64,000 nucleotides of DNA from Pleomorphomonas sp. JP5 (GCF_023721815.1 NZ_JAMDLI010000003.1:1-64000); one strand, 5' to 3'. Shown: positions 28,359 to 37,959, numbered from the stretch's first letter. The notes: a model not told the origin generated them from the sequence alone. Numbers and translations are program-made.

Positions 28359-28817
28359 ATGGGGCTCATCGAAGGATTGATCGCCTACCTCGGGCCGTGG
28401 TCTTGGCTGGTGCTGGCGCTTTTGCTCGCCATCATCGAAGTGGTGGCGCCCGGCACCTTCTTCATCTGGTTCGGCGCCGCGGCGCTGGTTGTCGGCCTCG
28501 CTGCGTTCGTCGTAGCAATGAGTTGGCAGGTGGAACTGGTCCTGTTCGTCGTGCTGTCGGCGGTGGCGGTCCTGGTTGGTCGGCGCTTCTATGGCCGGGC
28601 GTCCAACGAGAGCGACGGCTTCGCCAACGACCGGCTTGGCCGGCAAGTCGGCCGCTTCGCCGTGGTCGAGCGGGCGATCGAGGGCGGTTCCGGCCATATC
28701 CGGCTCGACGACACCATCTGGCGGGCCGACGGACCGGACCTGCCGGTGGGCGCGCGCGTCCGAATCACCGGCCATAGAGACGGTCGTTTCCTGGTGGAGC
28801 TGGCGTCCGCCGATTGA
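28359..28817 (+). CDS. NfeD-family membrane protein
   Basis: A 152-residue protein of the short NfeD (NfeD1b) class: three to four membrane segments (about 12-75), then a soluble OB-fold (LGRQVGRFAVVERAIEGG to GARVRITGHRDGRFLVEL). NfeD proteins work with SPFH/stomatin partners in membrane quality control; the short class lacks the ClpP-like protease domain. The ribosome site GAGGA is about 10 bases before ATG 28359. Confidence 0.9.
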   Translation: MGLIEGLIAYLGPWSWLVLALLLAIIEVVAPGTFFIWFGAAALVVGLAAFVVAMSWQVELVLFVVLSAVAVLVGRRFYGRASNESDGFANDRLGRQVGRFAVVERAIEGGSGHIRLDDTIWRADGPDLPVGARVRITGHRDGRFLVELASAD

Positions 28818-28914
28818 GGCTAGACCGTCCGTCCGAGGGAGCCTAACGGCTCGTTAACCAATTCCCTTTACGTTTCGTCAACACTGAATACCGCTCGGGG
28901 CGGTTGGCGCGGCG

Positions 28915-30342
28915 ATGGAGGCGGGCGTGCATCGGCGGCAGACCTTTCGGGCTCTGGCGATGGCGTCGGTTTTCCTCGCCTTGCCGTCCCATGCGCAAGA
29001 GACCGACGACACGGAAGCCGTGCCTGTTCTCAGGAGCGCGCTTCCCGCGGGTTCGGTCAATGCGACCGCCGATCCGATGTTGAGCGAGACGGAAGAGGGC
29101 TCTGCCGCCGGCTCGAACGTCATCCAGCCTGAAAGTGTCGCTGCCGAGGCTCCCTCGTTGAGGGGCAGCCTTCCTTCGCCTGAGCTCAGGGCCGTCATTC
29201 GCCCGGTTCCTCCCAGCCAGTCGGCCAAGTTGCCGGCGGTGGCGCCAAGCCTGCCGCTGGTAACTCGCGAGGCCGATGCGCGAGCCGAGTACGAGCCGCT
29301 CGGACTTCGTGTCGGCAGTTTCGTGGTGAACGCGACCTCCACGACCGGCATTGGGCTGCGCCATCATTCGGCACAGGGCGATCAGACCTTCTTGCGCTCG
29401 ACCGGCGTGCTCGCCGCGCGTTCCGATTGGGAGCGCAATAGCGTGGATCTGCGCGTGGGCGGATCCTTTCGCCGTTCGCTTTCCGGCTTCGAGGAAAAGC
29501 TGCCGGAAGGGGATGCGCGCCTTGCCGCCCGCTTCGACGTCACCGATGCGGATCGTCTCACCGCGACGGCCGACTGGACGTTGCGAGACGAAGCGTCGGG
29601 TGACGGCAAGGAGAACACCTTCTCCGGCTCTCTCGGCTACGAGCGGTTTGGCGGCCTGGTCGGCCTCCAGGCGGGGCTTGCGGCCGACCGGACGGTCAAC
29701 GAGACCGATTCGACGCTCGACAATACGGCGCTGTCCCTGTCGCTGCGTCTGTCGCATGATAGCGGCGCAGTCTTGCAGCCCTTTGTGGAGATGAGTGCGT
29801 TCGGTCGCGATTTCGACCGGCCGGCGGCAGGAGACGGCCTCAAACGTGGCGGCATCGGCGGTGAGGCGAAGATCGGTGTCACCGTGGCGAGCGACGATCT
29901 CACCGGCGAGATCGCCCTCGGATATGGCTACGAGTGGCTCAAGGCGGGGAGCCTCGAAGACATCTCGGGTTTGATCGGATCGGCCTCGCTGTCGTGGGAT
30001 GCCACCGAGCTTCTTCGGCTGACGGGGACCGCCACCACCAGTTTCGAGCCGACATCCACGGCTGGCGCATCGGGGGTCGTCAAGCGGATCGGTGGCGCCA
30101 CCGTCACCTATGCGCTGGCGCCAAACGCCTTTGTGGTGGCCGGCGGCGAGTTGACGCTTGAGGACTATGTCGGCATCGACCGAAACGTGACGACGACGGC
30201 GCTGAAGGCCGGCGTCGGCTACAAGCTCAATCGCTCGGTGGAGCTCGGCATCGACGGCGAGCACAAGATTGTCCGGTCGAACGAGGCGGGAGGCGATTAC
30301 ACCGACAGTAGCGTGACGGCCACGCTAACCCTGCGCCAGTGA
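28915..30342 (+). CDS. Outer-membrane beta-barrel protein (BBP2-like)
   Basis: A 475-residue exported protein. A signal peptide (about 1-27, ending LPSHAQ) precedes a low-complexity acidic/proline segment (28-135), then about 340 residues of alternating hydrophobic/polar strands (GLRHHSAQGDQTFLRSTG, SVDLRVGGSFRRS, LTATADWTLRD, ALSLSLRLSHDSG, VTATLTLRQ) typical of a 14-18 strand barrel. Hyphomicrobiales carry many such barrels of unknown function; transport or adhesion are possible. The last residue is Q, not the usual aromatic. Confidence 0.75.
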   Translation: MEAGVHRRQTFRALAMASVFLALPSHAQETDDTEAVPVLRSALPAGSVNATADPMLSETEEGSAAGSNVIQPESVAAEAPSLRGSLPSPELRAVIRPVPPSQSAKLPAVAPSLPLVTREADARAEYEPLGLRVGSFVVNATSTTGIGLRHHSAQGDQTFLRSTGVLAARSDWERNSVDLRVGGSFRRSLSGFEEKLPEGDARLAARFDVTDADRLTATADWTLRDEASGDGKENTFSGSLGYERFGGLVGLQAGLAADRTVNETDSTLDNTALSLSLRLSHDSGAVLQPFVEMSAFGRDFDRPAAGDGLKRGGIGGEAKIGVTVASDDLTGEIALGYGYEWLKAGSLEDISGLIGSASLSWDATELLRLTGTATTSFEPTSTAGASGVVKRIGGATVTYALAPNAFVVAGGELTLEDYVGIDRNVTTTALKAGVGYKLNRSVELGIDGEHKIVRSNEAGGDYTDSSVTATLTLRQ

Positions 30343-30353
30343 GGGGCGGCGGC

Positions 30354-31271
30354 TTACGCTGACGCTCCGCGCTTGCTCCACTCCGCCCAGAAGATGCCGC
30401 CGAGCACCAGCGCCAGCGCCACCGCGTGATAGAGGCGGAAACTCTCGCCGAGCACGAGAACGGCGAGGATCGAGCCGAACACCGGGATCAGGTTGATGAA
30501 GACGCCTGCGCGGCCTGGGCCGACCAGCTCGACGCCGCGCACGAAGAAGATCTGCGACACGACGGAGGGAAAGACGGCGCAGTAGGCGACCAGTCCCCAA
30601 CCGAAGGCTGTCGGCGCGACGTATTGGCCCATGGCGATTTCCGCGGCCAGGAAGGGCAGCGAGGTCAGCAGGGCGGCGACGGAGAGGCCGGCGAAGAAGG
30701 AAAGGCCGGATATCTTCGGTCGACGCGGCAGAAGCACGGTGTAGAGGGCATAGACGACGCAGGCGCCGAGCATCATCAGGTCGCCGGCATTGAAATCGAG
30801 CGAGGCGAGGGTGTCGAGATCGCCCTTGATGGCGATCACGCCGACGCCGACGAGCGTCGTCGCCATGCCGGCCAGTTGCCCTGCTCCGGCCCGCGTGCCG
30901 ACGATCAGATAGGCGAAGACGAAGACGAGGCCGGGCAGGGCGCCCTGAATGATGCCGATGTTGACCGCCGAGGTAAAATGGGCGGCGATGTAGTAGAAGG
31001 CGTTGAAGATCGTGAAGCCCAGCGCGCCCATCGCCAGCATGTAGGGAAGGCGGGTCCTCATGGTCGGCCATTCGGCGAGGACGGGGCGGCGGGCGAAAAG
31101 GACGAGCAGCAGCAACACGCCCGACCATCGGAAGGTGGTCAGCGCCATCGGCGAGACCTCTCCGACGGCGAGACGGCTGGCTACGGTGTTGCCGGCCCAG
31201 AACAACGGCGACAACACGAGCAGCAGGTAGGGGTGGCCATAGAGGCGCGACCAGAGACCGTCATCAGCCAC
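30354..31271 (-). CDS. EamA-family (DMT) transporter
   Basis: A 305-residue protein with ten membrane segments in two EamA repeats (LSPLFWAGNTVASRLAVG ... TFRWSGVLLLLVL; second repeat from LGACVVYALYTVLL). The start is a GTG at 31271: GAGAGG lies six bases upstream, and the protein then begins VADDGLWSRLYGHP. An in-frame ATG at 31433 would add 54 residues crossing the purA promoter region. Substrate unknown. Confidence 0.85.
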   Translation of the reverse strand: MADDGLWSRLYGHPYLLLVLSPLFWAGNTVASRLAVGEVSPMALTTFRWSGVLLLLVLFARRPVLAEWPTMRTRLPYMLAMGALGFTIFNAFYYIAAHFTSAVNIGIIQGALPGLVFVFAYLIVGTRAGAGQLAGMATTLVGVGVIAIKGDLDTLASLDFNAGDLMMLGACVVYALYTVLLPRRPKISGLSFFAGLSVAALLTSLPFLAAEIAMGQYVAPTAFGWGLVAYCAVFPSVVSQIFFVRGVELVGPGRAGVFINLIPVFGSILAVLVLGESFRLYHAVALALVLGGIFWAEWSKRGASA

Positions 31272-31431
31272 GAAAAACCTCTCGCGAAAGCAATCTGTCG
31301 TCTCCTTCCTAGAATGTCTGGCTGCCGCGCGCACGTCTCTTTGGCGGGATCCGGTACGCCAGCAGCGGGACAAATGGCAGATTTGCGACATCGCGGCTTT
31401 CATTGGGGGGCGGGCGTCGTTATAGTCGGTC

Positions 31432-31460
31432 AAGCCCCGGTGCCCATGGTATCGGGGCTT
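31432..31460 (+). promoter_or_regulatory. Hairpin in the purA leader
   Basis: Perfect 8-bp stem AAGCCCCG/CGGGGCTT separated by 13 bases, lying 70 bases before purA and just after TATAGT (31421-31426), a possible -10 box. It could be a 5' stabilising hairpin or a small attenuator. Confidence 0.4.
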
Positions 31461-31529
31461 TCCGTGCGGGGGCTGCCGTTGGCGGCGCGGTGCGGAAAGG
31501 TCTGAAACTTGAACGACGGGACCTTTTCA

Positions 31530-32825
31530 ATGGCGAACGTAGTGGTGGTCGGCTCCCAGTGGGGAGACGAGGGCAAGGGCAAGATCGTCGACTGGCTGTC
31601 CGAGCGGGCCGATGTGGTCGTCCGCTTCCAGGGCGGTCACAACGCCGGCCACACCCTGGTGATCGACGGCGTTTCCTACAAGCTGTCGCTGCTGCCCTCG
31701 GGCGTCGCCCGGCCGGGAAAGCTCTCCGTCATCGGCAACGGTGTCGTCGTCGATCCACGCGCCTTCGTCAATGAAGTGACGCGCATCCGCGAGCAGGGCG
31801 TCAAGATCAGCCCGGACAACCTGCGTATCGCCGAGAACGCCACGCTGATCCTGTCGATCCACCAGGAACTCGACGAGCTGCGCGAGAACGCGGCTTCCCC
31901 CACCACCCGCATCGGCACGACCAAGCGCGGCATCGGTCCCGCCTATGAGGACAAGGTTGGCCGCAGGGCCATCCGCCTGGTGGACCTTGCCCATCCCGAG
32001 ACGCTGGCCAATCGAATCGAGCGTCTGCTGTCCCACCACAATCCCTTGCGCCGGGGGCTTGGCCAGCCGGAGATCGCGCCCGAGACCATCCGCGACGAGC
32101 TGATGGCGGTGGCCGATTTCATCCTGCCCTACATGGATGTCACCTGGCGTTTGCTCGACGAAAAGCGCAAGGCCGGCTCCCGCATCCTGTTCGAGGGCGC
32201 GCAGGGCGCCTTGCTCGACAACGACCATGGCACCTATCCCTTCGTCACCGGCTCCAACACCATGGCCGGTCAGGCCGCCGCCGGTTCCGGCGTGGGGCCG
32301 GGCGCGCTCGACTATGTGCTCGGCATCACCAAGGCCTATACGACGCGCGTCGGCTCCGGTCCGTTCCCGACCGAGCTGTTCGACGAGGTCGGCGACTTCC
32401 TTGGCGAACGCGGCCGCGAGTTCGGCACCGTGACCGGCCGCAAGCGTCGCTGCGGCTGGTTCGATGCCGTGCTGGTGCGCCAGACGGTGGTTGCCTCGGG
32501 CATCAACGGCATCGCGCTGACCAAGCTCGACGTGCTCGACGGTCTCGACGAGATCAAGGTGTGCATCGGCTACGAGATCGACGGCCGCACGCTCGACTAC
32601 CTGCCTGCCAACCAGGAAGAGCAGGCGCGGGTGAAGCCCATCTACGAGACCATGGAAGGCTGGAAGGAATCGACCGCTGGAGCCCGCTCCTGGGCCGAGC
32701 TTCCGGCGCAGGCGATCAAGTATGTGCGCCATATCGAGGAGTTGATTGGCGCGCCGGTGGCCATGCTGTCGACCAGTCCCGATCGTCTCGACACGATTCT
32801 TGTGCGTGATCCGTTTCAGGATTAA
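31530..32825 (+). CDS. purA: Adenylosuccinate synthetase
   Basis: A 431-residue GTP-dependent enzyme converting IMP and aspartate to adenylosuccinate in AMP synthesis. The N-terminal [16 protein letters not shown] (P-loop), [54 protein letters not shown] and the C-terminal [13 protein letters not shown] region are all present. ATG 31530 gives [15 protein letters not shown]; a TTG at 31509 is less likely. Confidence 0.97.
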   Translation: MANVVVVGSQWGDEGKGKIVDWLSERADVVVRFQGGHNAGHTLVIDGVSYKLSLLPSGVARPGKLSVIGNGVVVDPRAFVNEVTRIREQGVKISPDNLRIAENATLILSIHQELDELRENAASPTTRIGTTKRGIGPAYEDKVGRRAIRLVDLAHPETLANRIERLLSHHNPLRRGLGQPEIAPETIRDELMAVADFILPYMDVTWRLLDEKRKAGSRILFEGAQGALLDNDHGTYPFVTGSNTMAGQAAAGSGVGPGALDYVLGITKAYTTRVGSGPFPTELFDEVGDFLGERGREFGTVTGRKRRCGWFDAVLVRQTVVASGINGIALTKLDVLDGLDEIKVCIGYEIDGRTLDYLPANQEEQARVKPIYETMEGWKESTAGARSWAELPAQAIKYVRHIEELIGAPVAMLSTSPDRLDTILVRDPFQD

Positions 32826-32947
32826 GTGATTCACCACGTTTTGCCGGCCTTCCCGCCGCAAAAAAGCCCGGCGGCCATCGCAAGGCTGGCCACCGGGTAT
32901 CCTATCGAAACAGCGTTCCGCCCTGCGGCGGAGCGCCAAGCCGAGAG

Positions 32948-34789
32948 ATGCGGTACATGGCCGACTACTATCCCGTATTGAAGCGCGCCATTTCCTCGCT
33001 GCCGTCGGGGTCCGGCGAGGCACGGCGGGCCGTGTACGAGAAGGCTCGTGTCGCCCTCCTTCGCCAGCTCAGCTCCTATAATCCGCCGCTGTCGCCGACC
33101 GACATCGCCGATCAGCGCGTGGCGCTCGAAGACTGCATTCGCCGGGTCGAGGCCGAGGTTGCCGGTGCTGCCGAGGATGCCCCTCCCAGCGCCGACGCCC
33201 ATACGCCGGCGCCGATCGTCCCGCCGGCCCCCGCCGCGCCCGAGCCCGCCGCTCCAAAGGCGGAACCGGCCCGAGAGGCATCTCCCCGGGTGGAGGCCGA
33301 GCCGCGTTCCGACGCCAAGCACGAAGAGCCGGCGTTGCCACGCCGGAGCGGGCTGGCTTCGCTCTCTGCGCCGGAGATGAACCCCTTCCATCACATCGAG
33401 CCGTTGCAGCCTCGCGGCACGCCCGCCCGTGCAGCTCCCCAGGACCGGACTCAGGATCGGGCTCCCGTCAGCCTGCCGACCGAGCGCCCGCGCCTGCCGA
33501 ACGCCCGGTTGCCCGACGAGCATGGCGAGCCGCGCATCGGGGTCGGCGTCAGCGCGCTGTCGCGCACCCTCAAGCAGGCCGACTCGCTCGGCGAAGCCTC
33601 GTCCACCGCCGTGCGCGCCGCGCGCCATGCCATGAACGAGGTTGACGAGATCGACGAACCGACGGCCGGCGAACGCGTCGAGCCGGAACTCGGCAGTGCT
33701 CGCCCGGCCGGTTCGCGCCAGGATTCCACCGTTGGCGGTGTGGGCGACAAGCGTGAGGCGGATCGGCCGCAGCCACAGCGCGAAACGGCGACATTGCCGT
33801 GGCCTGATGACGGAGCCAGCGCCGCCCGTCGTGTGCGCAACGTGTTGATCGGCGTTCTGGTCGTGGCGCTGGTCGGGCTCTTCGCCGCGCTCGGCTATTC
33901 TTTCCGCGAACCATTGACGAACATGTTCGCCGGCGAGCCGCAGACCCAGACGAGCGCCGAGACGCCCAGCGATGATGGTCTGGCGCCCAAGATACTCGAC
34001 CGTTTGCCGGCCGAAGGCGAGGCGCCCGCGGCGCCTGTCGCCCCCGACGCTGTCGCCGTCCAGACGGAAGAGGTCCCTGCGCCCGCCGTCGTCGACCCCG
34101 ATCTGCCGCCGCCGCCCGGTACCGAGACGGCCACGCCTCCGGCTGCACCGGCCGATGTCGCATCGTCTTCCGATGCGGGCCCGGCGATTTCGGCTCCGGC
34201 TGCTTCGTCCAGCCCGTCCGCGTCCGCGCCGGCGGGCGAAGCGATTGGCGTTGCCCAGAAGGCCATTCTTTACGAAGAGCCCATTCCCGGCTCGCCCGGC
34301 ACCAAGCTCGATGGCTCGGTGGTCTGGTCCTTCGTCAACGAGCCGGCCCTTCCCGGTGACAAGCCGGTGCCGCAGATCCGTGGTGACATTCAGGTGCCCG
34401 AGCTCAATCTCAAGGTGCGCCTGTCGATCCACAAGAACGACGATCAGGCGTTGCCGGCGAGCCATATCGTCGAACTGTCCTTCGACGTGCCGCCGTCGTT
34501 TGCCGGCAAGTTCATCGATGCGGCGCCGGGCATGATCGCCAAGCAGACCGAGGAAGCGCGTGGCGACACCATCGCCGGCGCCGTCGCCAAGGTGTCCGAC
34601 AGCCTGTTCTGGCTGGCGCTGTCCGGCCTGGAGCAGGACGTCGCACGCAATATCCAGCTGCTGAAGGATCGGCCGTGGATCGACATTCCGATCCGCTATG
34701 GCAATCGCCGTCGGGCCATTCTGACGTTCGAGAAGGGCGCCCCCGGCGAGAAGGTGTTCGCCGAGGCCTTTGCCGCCTGGGGTGAGTGA
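32948..34789 (+). CDS. Conserved bitopic membrane protein of unknown function
   Basis: A 613-residue protein I recognise only as a conserved Hyphomicrobiales type. The N-terminal 65 residues (YYPVLKRAISSLP, RRAVYEKARVALLRQL, LSPTDIADQRVALEDCIRRVE) form a compact helical domain; then a long proline/alanine/glutamate-rich linker (about 75-290), one membrane helix (about 298-320), a second low-complexity linker (330-435) and a periplasmic C-terminal domain (about 440-613) that looks folded. The topology (short cytosolic head, single helix, long linker, periplasmic domain) recalls envelope-spanning proteins. ATG 32957 (MADYYPVL) is an alternative start. Confidence 0.75.
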   Translation: MRYMADYYPVLKRAISSLPSGSGEARRAVYEKARVALLRQLSSYNPPLSPTDIADQRVALEDCIRRVEAEVAGAAEDAPPSADAHTPAPIVPPAPAAPEPAAPKAEPAREASPRVEAEPRSDAKHEEPALPRRSGLASLSAPEMNPFHHIEPLQPRGTPARAAPQDRTQDRAPVSLPTERPRLPNARLPDEHGEPRIGVGVSALSRTLKQADSLGEASSTAVRAARHAMNEVDEIDEPTAGERVEPELGSARPAGSRQDSTVGGVGDKREADRPQPQRETATLPWPDDGASAARRVRNVLIGVLVVALVGLFAALGYSFREPLTNMFAGEPQTQTSAETPSDDGLAPKILDRLPAEGEAPAAPVAPDAVAVQTEEVPAPAVVDPDLPPPPGTETATPPAAPADVASSSDAGPAISAPAASSSPSASAPAGEAIGVAQKAILYEEPIPGSPGTKLDGSVVWSFVNEPALPGDKPVPQIRGDIQVPELNLKVRLSIHKNDDQALPASHIVELSFDVPPSFAGKFIDAAPGMIAKQTEEARGDTIAGAVAKVSDSLFWLALSGLEQDVARNIQLLKDRPWIDIPIRYGNRRRAILTFEKGAPGEKVFAEAFAAWGE

Positions 34790-34799
34790 GGGGCGACCG

Positions 34800-35120
34800 T
34801 TACTGCGGGCTCGATAGCTTCATCAGGACGAGGCCGGCGAGAATAAGCGTCGCGGCGAGGAGCCGCGTCGCCGTCATCGCTTCGCCCAAGACGGCGACAC
34901 CCACCGCGAAGCTGCCGACGGCTCCGATGCCGGTCCATACCGTATAGGCGGTGCCGAGCGGCAACGACTTCATGGCGACGGCGAGCAGGCCGAAGCTCAT
35001 GAGCATGGCGATGATGGTGACGATGCTGGCGCCGATCTGGGTGAAGCCGGCCGATAGCTTCATGCCGTAGGCCCAGACGACTTCCAGAAGACCGGCGATG
35101 AGAAGATAGACCCAGGCCAT
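34800..35120 (-). CDS. sugE: Small multidrug resistance protein, SugE/Gdx type
   Basis: A 106-residue SMR protein with four membrane helices and the essential glutamate in [11 protein letters not shown] (about residue 13). The W-x-x-G-M-K variant and [16 protein letters not shown] loop fit the SugE/Gdx group, which exports guanidinium in exchange for protons; quaternary ammonium export is the alternative. GGAGG is seven bases before ATG 35120. Upstream is a hairpin with an ACGG loop reminiscent of a guanidine-II riboswitch. Confidence 0.85.
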   Translation of the reverse strand: MAWVYLLIAGLLEVVWAYGMKLSAGFTQIGASIVTIIAMLMSFGLLAVAMKSLPLGTAYTVWTGIGAVGSFAVGVAVLGEAMTATRLLAATLILAGLVLMKLSSPQ

Positions 35121-35142
35121 GACGGCCCTCCTTTCGGTTGGG

Positions 35143-35156
35143 CCGGGCCGTCCCGG
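35143..35156 (-). promoter_or_regulatory. ACGG-loop hairpin in the sugE leader (guanidine-II-like)
   Basis: On the minus strand CCGGG-ACGG-CCCGG, a perfect 5-bp stem closed by an ACGG tetraloop, 23 bases before the start codon. Guanidine-II (mini-ykkC) riboswitches consist of two such ACGR hairpins in front of SMR genes; only one clear hairpin is seen here. Confidence 0.4.
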
Positions 35157-35246
35157 ACTTGCAACTCATCCGCTGGGGGTGAGAGAGGGCGTTGCCTCGA
35201 GGGCAAAATGGGTCGGTGGCTGACCGGCGTCAAGCGCTGGCCGCCG

Positions 35247-35600
35247 TCACTTCGACAGGAGCACGGCCCGACCGATCAGCTTGCCGGACGGCAGGTGATG
35301 GATTTCGATCACCTTGCCCTCGGGGCCATCGATGGTCAGCGACAGGCGGTCGCCATCGACGTCGGTGGCGACGACGGTGCCGGGTGTCGCCACCTCGACC
35401 AGGGTTTGGAACGGTGCGCCGGTCGGCGAGGCGTTCTCGCCGCTCTTGGCGACGCGAAAGGCGATGGCGACGAAGACGGCGATCAGTCCGATACCGAGTG
35501 TGCCGGCGGCGATCAGCATCATGGTCTTGAGGCGGGCCTGCACCCGGGCGATGGCCGGATCGAGCGGCGCCTCGCGTTCGTCGTCGGTCGGGGCTGCCAT
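35247..35600 (-). CDS. DUF6476-like small membrane protein
   Basis: A 117-residue protein with an acidic N-terminus, one membrane helix (about 28-50) and a small C-terminal beta-rich domain (FQTLVEVATPGTVVATDVDG ... KVIEIHHLPSGKLIGRAVL). Similar genes lie next to rluD in Hyphomicrobiales; function unknown. It is divergent from rluD. Confidence 0.7.
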   Translation of the reverse strand: MAAPTDDEREAPLDPAIARVQARLKTMMLIAAGTLGIGLIAVFVAIAFRVAKSGENASPTGAPFQTLVEVATPGTVVATDVDGDRLSLTIDGPEGKVIEIHHLPSGKLIGRAVLLSK

Positions 35601-35783
35601 GATGCTTTCCTTCAGCGCGGATTTCTGCGATAGGCGGCATTTAGCGAATTCGGCGCGGTTTGTCGACGCGCCGCCCGGAGCAAGCGGCGATCTTCCGGAC
35701 CACCGTTTGCCGGTCGATTGTTTTCATGCATCCGCTGGTCCGAAAAGTCTTTCCACTTTTCGGCCGGGTGCGAAGAGGTGGCG

Positions 35784-36815
35784 ATGGCGGACGAGGACTA
35801 TATCGGCTCGGAAGACGAAGCCGGCGAGGCGCGGGCGGCCACCATCGAGGCGGCTGCGAAGGCGCGGTTCGACAAGCTGGTCGCCGAGGCTTTCCCCGAC
35901 ATCAGCCGGTCGCGCCTCAAGGCGCTGATCGAGGCGGGCGCGGTGGCCGTCGATGGCGTCGTCGTCACCGACGCCGCCCGGAAGATGTCTGGCAGCCTCT
36001 CGCTCACTATTCTGGTGCCGCCGCCCGAGGATGCCGAGCCGCAGGGCGAGGATATTCCGCTCGATGTCGTCTACGAGGACGACGACCTGATCGTCATCGA
36101 CAAGCAGGCCGGCCTCGTGGTGCATCCGGCGGCCGGGAACTGGACGGGCACTCTGGTCAACGCCCTGATCGCCCATTGCGGCGACAGCCTGTCGGGTATC
36201 GGCGGCGTCCGCCGGCCGGGAATCGTTCACCGGCTCGACAAGGATACCACCGGTCTGATGGTGGTGGCGAAGACCGATCGCGCCCATGCCGGCCTCGCTG
36301 CGCAGTTCGCCGATCACGGCCGCACCGGCCCGCTGGAACGTGGCTATCTGGCGCTCGTCTGGGGCAGTCCCGAACCGTTCCGGGGCACCATCGAGGCGCC
36401 GCTCGGCCGCTCGTCGTCCGACCGGACCAAGATGGCCATCATCAAGGGCGTCGGCGGCAAGGAGGCCATCACGCATTACGAGGTGGTGGAGCGGTTTCCA
36501 GCCGAGTCGGGGCGCGGCGCCGTCGCCGCGCTGGTCGAGTGCCATCTCGAAACGGGACGGACGCATCAGATCCGCGTGCATCTGACCGCCGCCGGCCATC
36601 CGCTGGTGGGCGACGGGGTCTATGGCGCCCATTTCCAGACCAAGGCCAACCGCCTTCCCGAAGCGCCGGCCATGGTCGTCCGGGCCTTTCCGCGTCAGGC
36701 GTTGCACGCTTTCCTGATCGCCTTCGAGCATCCGGTGACCGGCGAGTTCCTGCGCTTTACCAGCGAGTTGCCGCCCGACATGTCCGATCTCGTGGCTGCG
36801 TTTCGGGAACTTTAG
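35784..36815 (+). CDS. rluD: RluA-family 23S rRNA pseudouridine synthase (RluD-like)
   Basis: A 343-residue enzyme with an N-terminal S4 RNA-binding domain (RFDKLVAEAFPDISRSRLKALI, about 28-50) and the RluA catalytic domain, whose active-site aspartate is in HRLDKDTTGLMVVAKT (about 150). GRTHQIRVHLTAAGHPLVGD is the second signature. RluD isomerises uridines 1911, 1915 and 1917 of 23S rRNA helix 69. ATG 35784 is preceded by GAGGTGG; the open frame from 35718 adds 22 unrelated residues. rpoH follows, a conserved order. Confidence 0.92.
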   Translation: MADEDYIGSEDEAGEARAATIEAAAKARFDKLVAEAFPDISRSRLKALIEAGAVAVDGVVVTDAARKMSGSLSLTILVPPPEDAEPQGEDIPLDVVYEDDDLIVIDKQAGLVVHPAAGNWTGTLVNALIAHCGDSLSGIGGVRRPGIVHRLDKDTTGLMVVAKTDRAHAGLAAQFADHGRTGPLERGYLALVWGSPEPFRGTIEAPLGRSSSDRTKMAIIKGVGGKEAITHYEVVERFPAESGRGAVAALVECHLETGRTHQIRVHLTAAGHPLVGDGVYGAHFQTKANRLPEAPAMVVRAFPRQALHAFLIAFEHPVTGEFLRFTSELPPDMSDLVAAFREL

Positions 36816-36950
36816 GCTTTTTCAGCAGTTTCCCCATGAAATTGCCGGGATTGTTCCTATATTCGGCTTTCTGCGCGCTTGCCGTGCGAGGCGCCGAGGG
36901 GATGCCGTGTCCGTCCGGGAGCGGTACCGTGAACGTAAGGGGGGTGCTCA

Positions 36951-37847
36951 ATGGCCCGATCCACATTGCCGATGATCGCCGCGGGAGAAGGCGGTCTTAG
37001 CCGCTATCTCGACGAGATTCGTCGCTTTCCGATGCTTGAGCCGCAGGAAGAATACATGCTGGCCAAGCGCTATGCGGATTATGGCGACCGTGACGCCGCC
37101 CAGAAGCTCGTTACGTCGCACCTGCGCCTGGTTGCCAAGATTGCCATGGGCTATCGCGGCTACGGGCTGCCGATCGGCGAAGTCATTTCCGAGGGCAACG
37201 TTGGCCTGATGCAGGCGGTCAAGCGCTTCGAGCCCGACAAGGGCTTCCGACTCGCGACCTATGCCATGTGGTGGATCAAGGCGGCGATCCAGGAGTACAT
37301 CCTGCGCTCGTGGTCGCTGGTCAAGATGGGCACGACGGCCAACCAGAAGCGGCTGTTCTTCAACCTGCGCAAGGCCAAGAGCCAGCTTCAGGCGCTGGGT
37401 GACGGCGACCTCAAGCCCGATCAGGTGGAGGCGATCGCCACCAAGCTCGGCGTGACCGAGGACGACGTGGTTTCCATGAACCGGCGTCTGTCCGGCGATG
37501 CCTCGCTCAACTCGCCCTTGCGCTCGGACAGCGAGAGCGGCGAATGGCAGGACTGGCTGGTCGACGATCGCGACAGCCAGGAAACGGTGATGGCCGAGAC
37601 GGAAGAGCTCGACCAGCGCCGTGCCATGCTGAAGCGGGCGCTTGGCGTGCTCAACGAGCGCGAGCGTCGCATCTTCGAGGCCCGCCGGCTCGCCGAGGAT
37701 CCGATGACGCTGGAGGACCTTTCCACCGAGTTCGGCGTCAGTCGCGAGCGTGTTCGGCAGATCGAGGTGCGCGCCTTTGAAAAGGTGCAGGAGGCGGTCA
37801 AGGCCCAGGCCCGCGAGCAAGTCCCGGCCGTCGTCGACGCCGGTTGA
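36951..37847 (+). CDS. rpoH: RNA polymerase sigma-32 factor
   Basis: A 298-residue heat-shock sigma factor. Region 2 reads VTSHLRLVAKIAMGYRGYGLP and ATYAMWWIKAAIQEYILRSW; the RpoH box is QKRLFFNLRKAK (about 133-144), which separates it from RpoD; region 4 holds the helix-turn-helix LEDLSTEFGVSRERVRQIEVRAFEK. A good ribosome site precedes ATG 36951. Upstream, CCTATATT (36856-36863) could be a -10 element, but no clear -35 accompanies it. Many Hyphomicrobiales have a second rpoH elsewhere. Confidence 0.95.
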   Translation: MARSTLPMIAAGEGGLSRYLDEIRRFPMLEPQEEYMLAKRYADYGDRDAAQKLVTSHLRLVAKIAMGYRGYGLPIGEVISEGNVGLMQAVKRFEPDKGFRLATYAMWWIKAAIQEYILRSWSLVKMGTTANQKRLFFNLRKAKSQLQALGDGDLKPDQVEAIATKLGVTEDDVVSMNRRLSGDASLNSPLRSDSESGEWQDWLVDDRDSQETVMAETEELDQRRAMLKRALGVLNERERRIFEARRLAEDPMTLEDLSTEFGVSRERVRQIEVRAFEKVQEAVKAQAREQVPAVVDAG

Positions 37848-37898
37848 CGGAAAGCGGTCGGAAGCGGGGCGAAAAGCGCTCCTACGCTTCCTCGACGC

Positions 37899-37927
37899 TT
37901 GTTCACGCCGAGCCTTTGCGCTATAGA
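37899..37927 (+). promoter_or_regulatory. Sigma-70-type promoter for rpmE
   Basis: TTGTTC (37899-37904), 17-base spacer, TATAGA (37922-37927). It lies between rpoH and rpmE and predicts a leader of about 160 bases. Confidence 0.6.
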
Positions 37928-37959
37928 GGCGCCCGACCGGGCCATGCGGTGGACCGGAG

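Noticed and set aside
32840-32910. Hairpin downstream of purA (CCCGG-x-GGCCA/TGGCC-x-CCGGG) as its terminator
   Set aside because: No T-run on the plus strand; the A-run lies on the other side and no minus-strand gene ends here.
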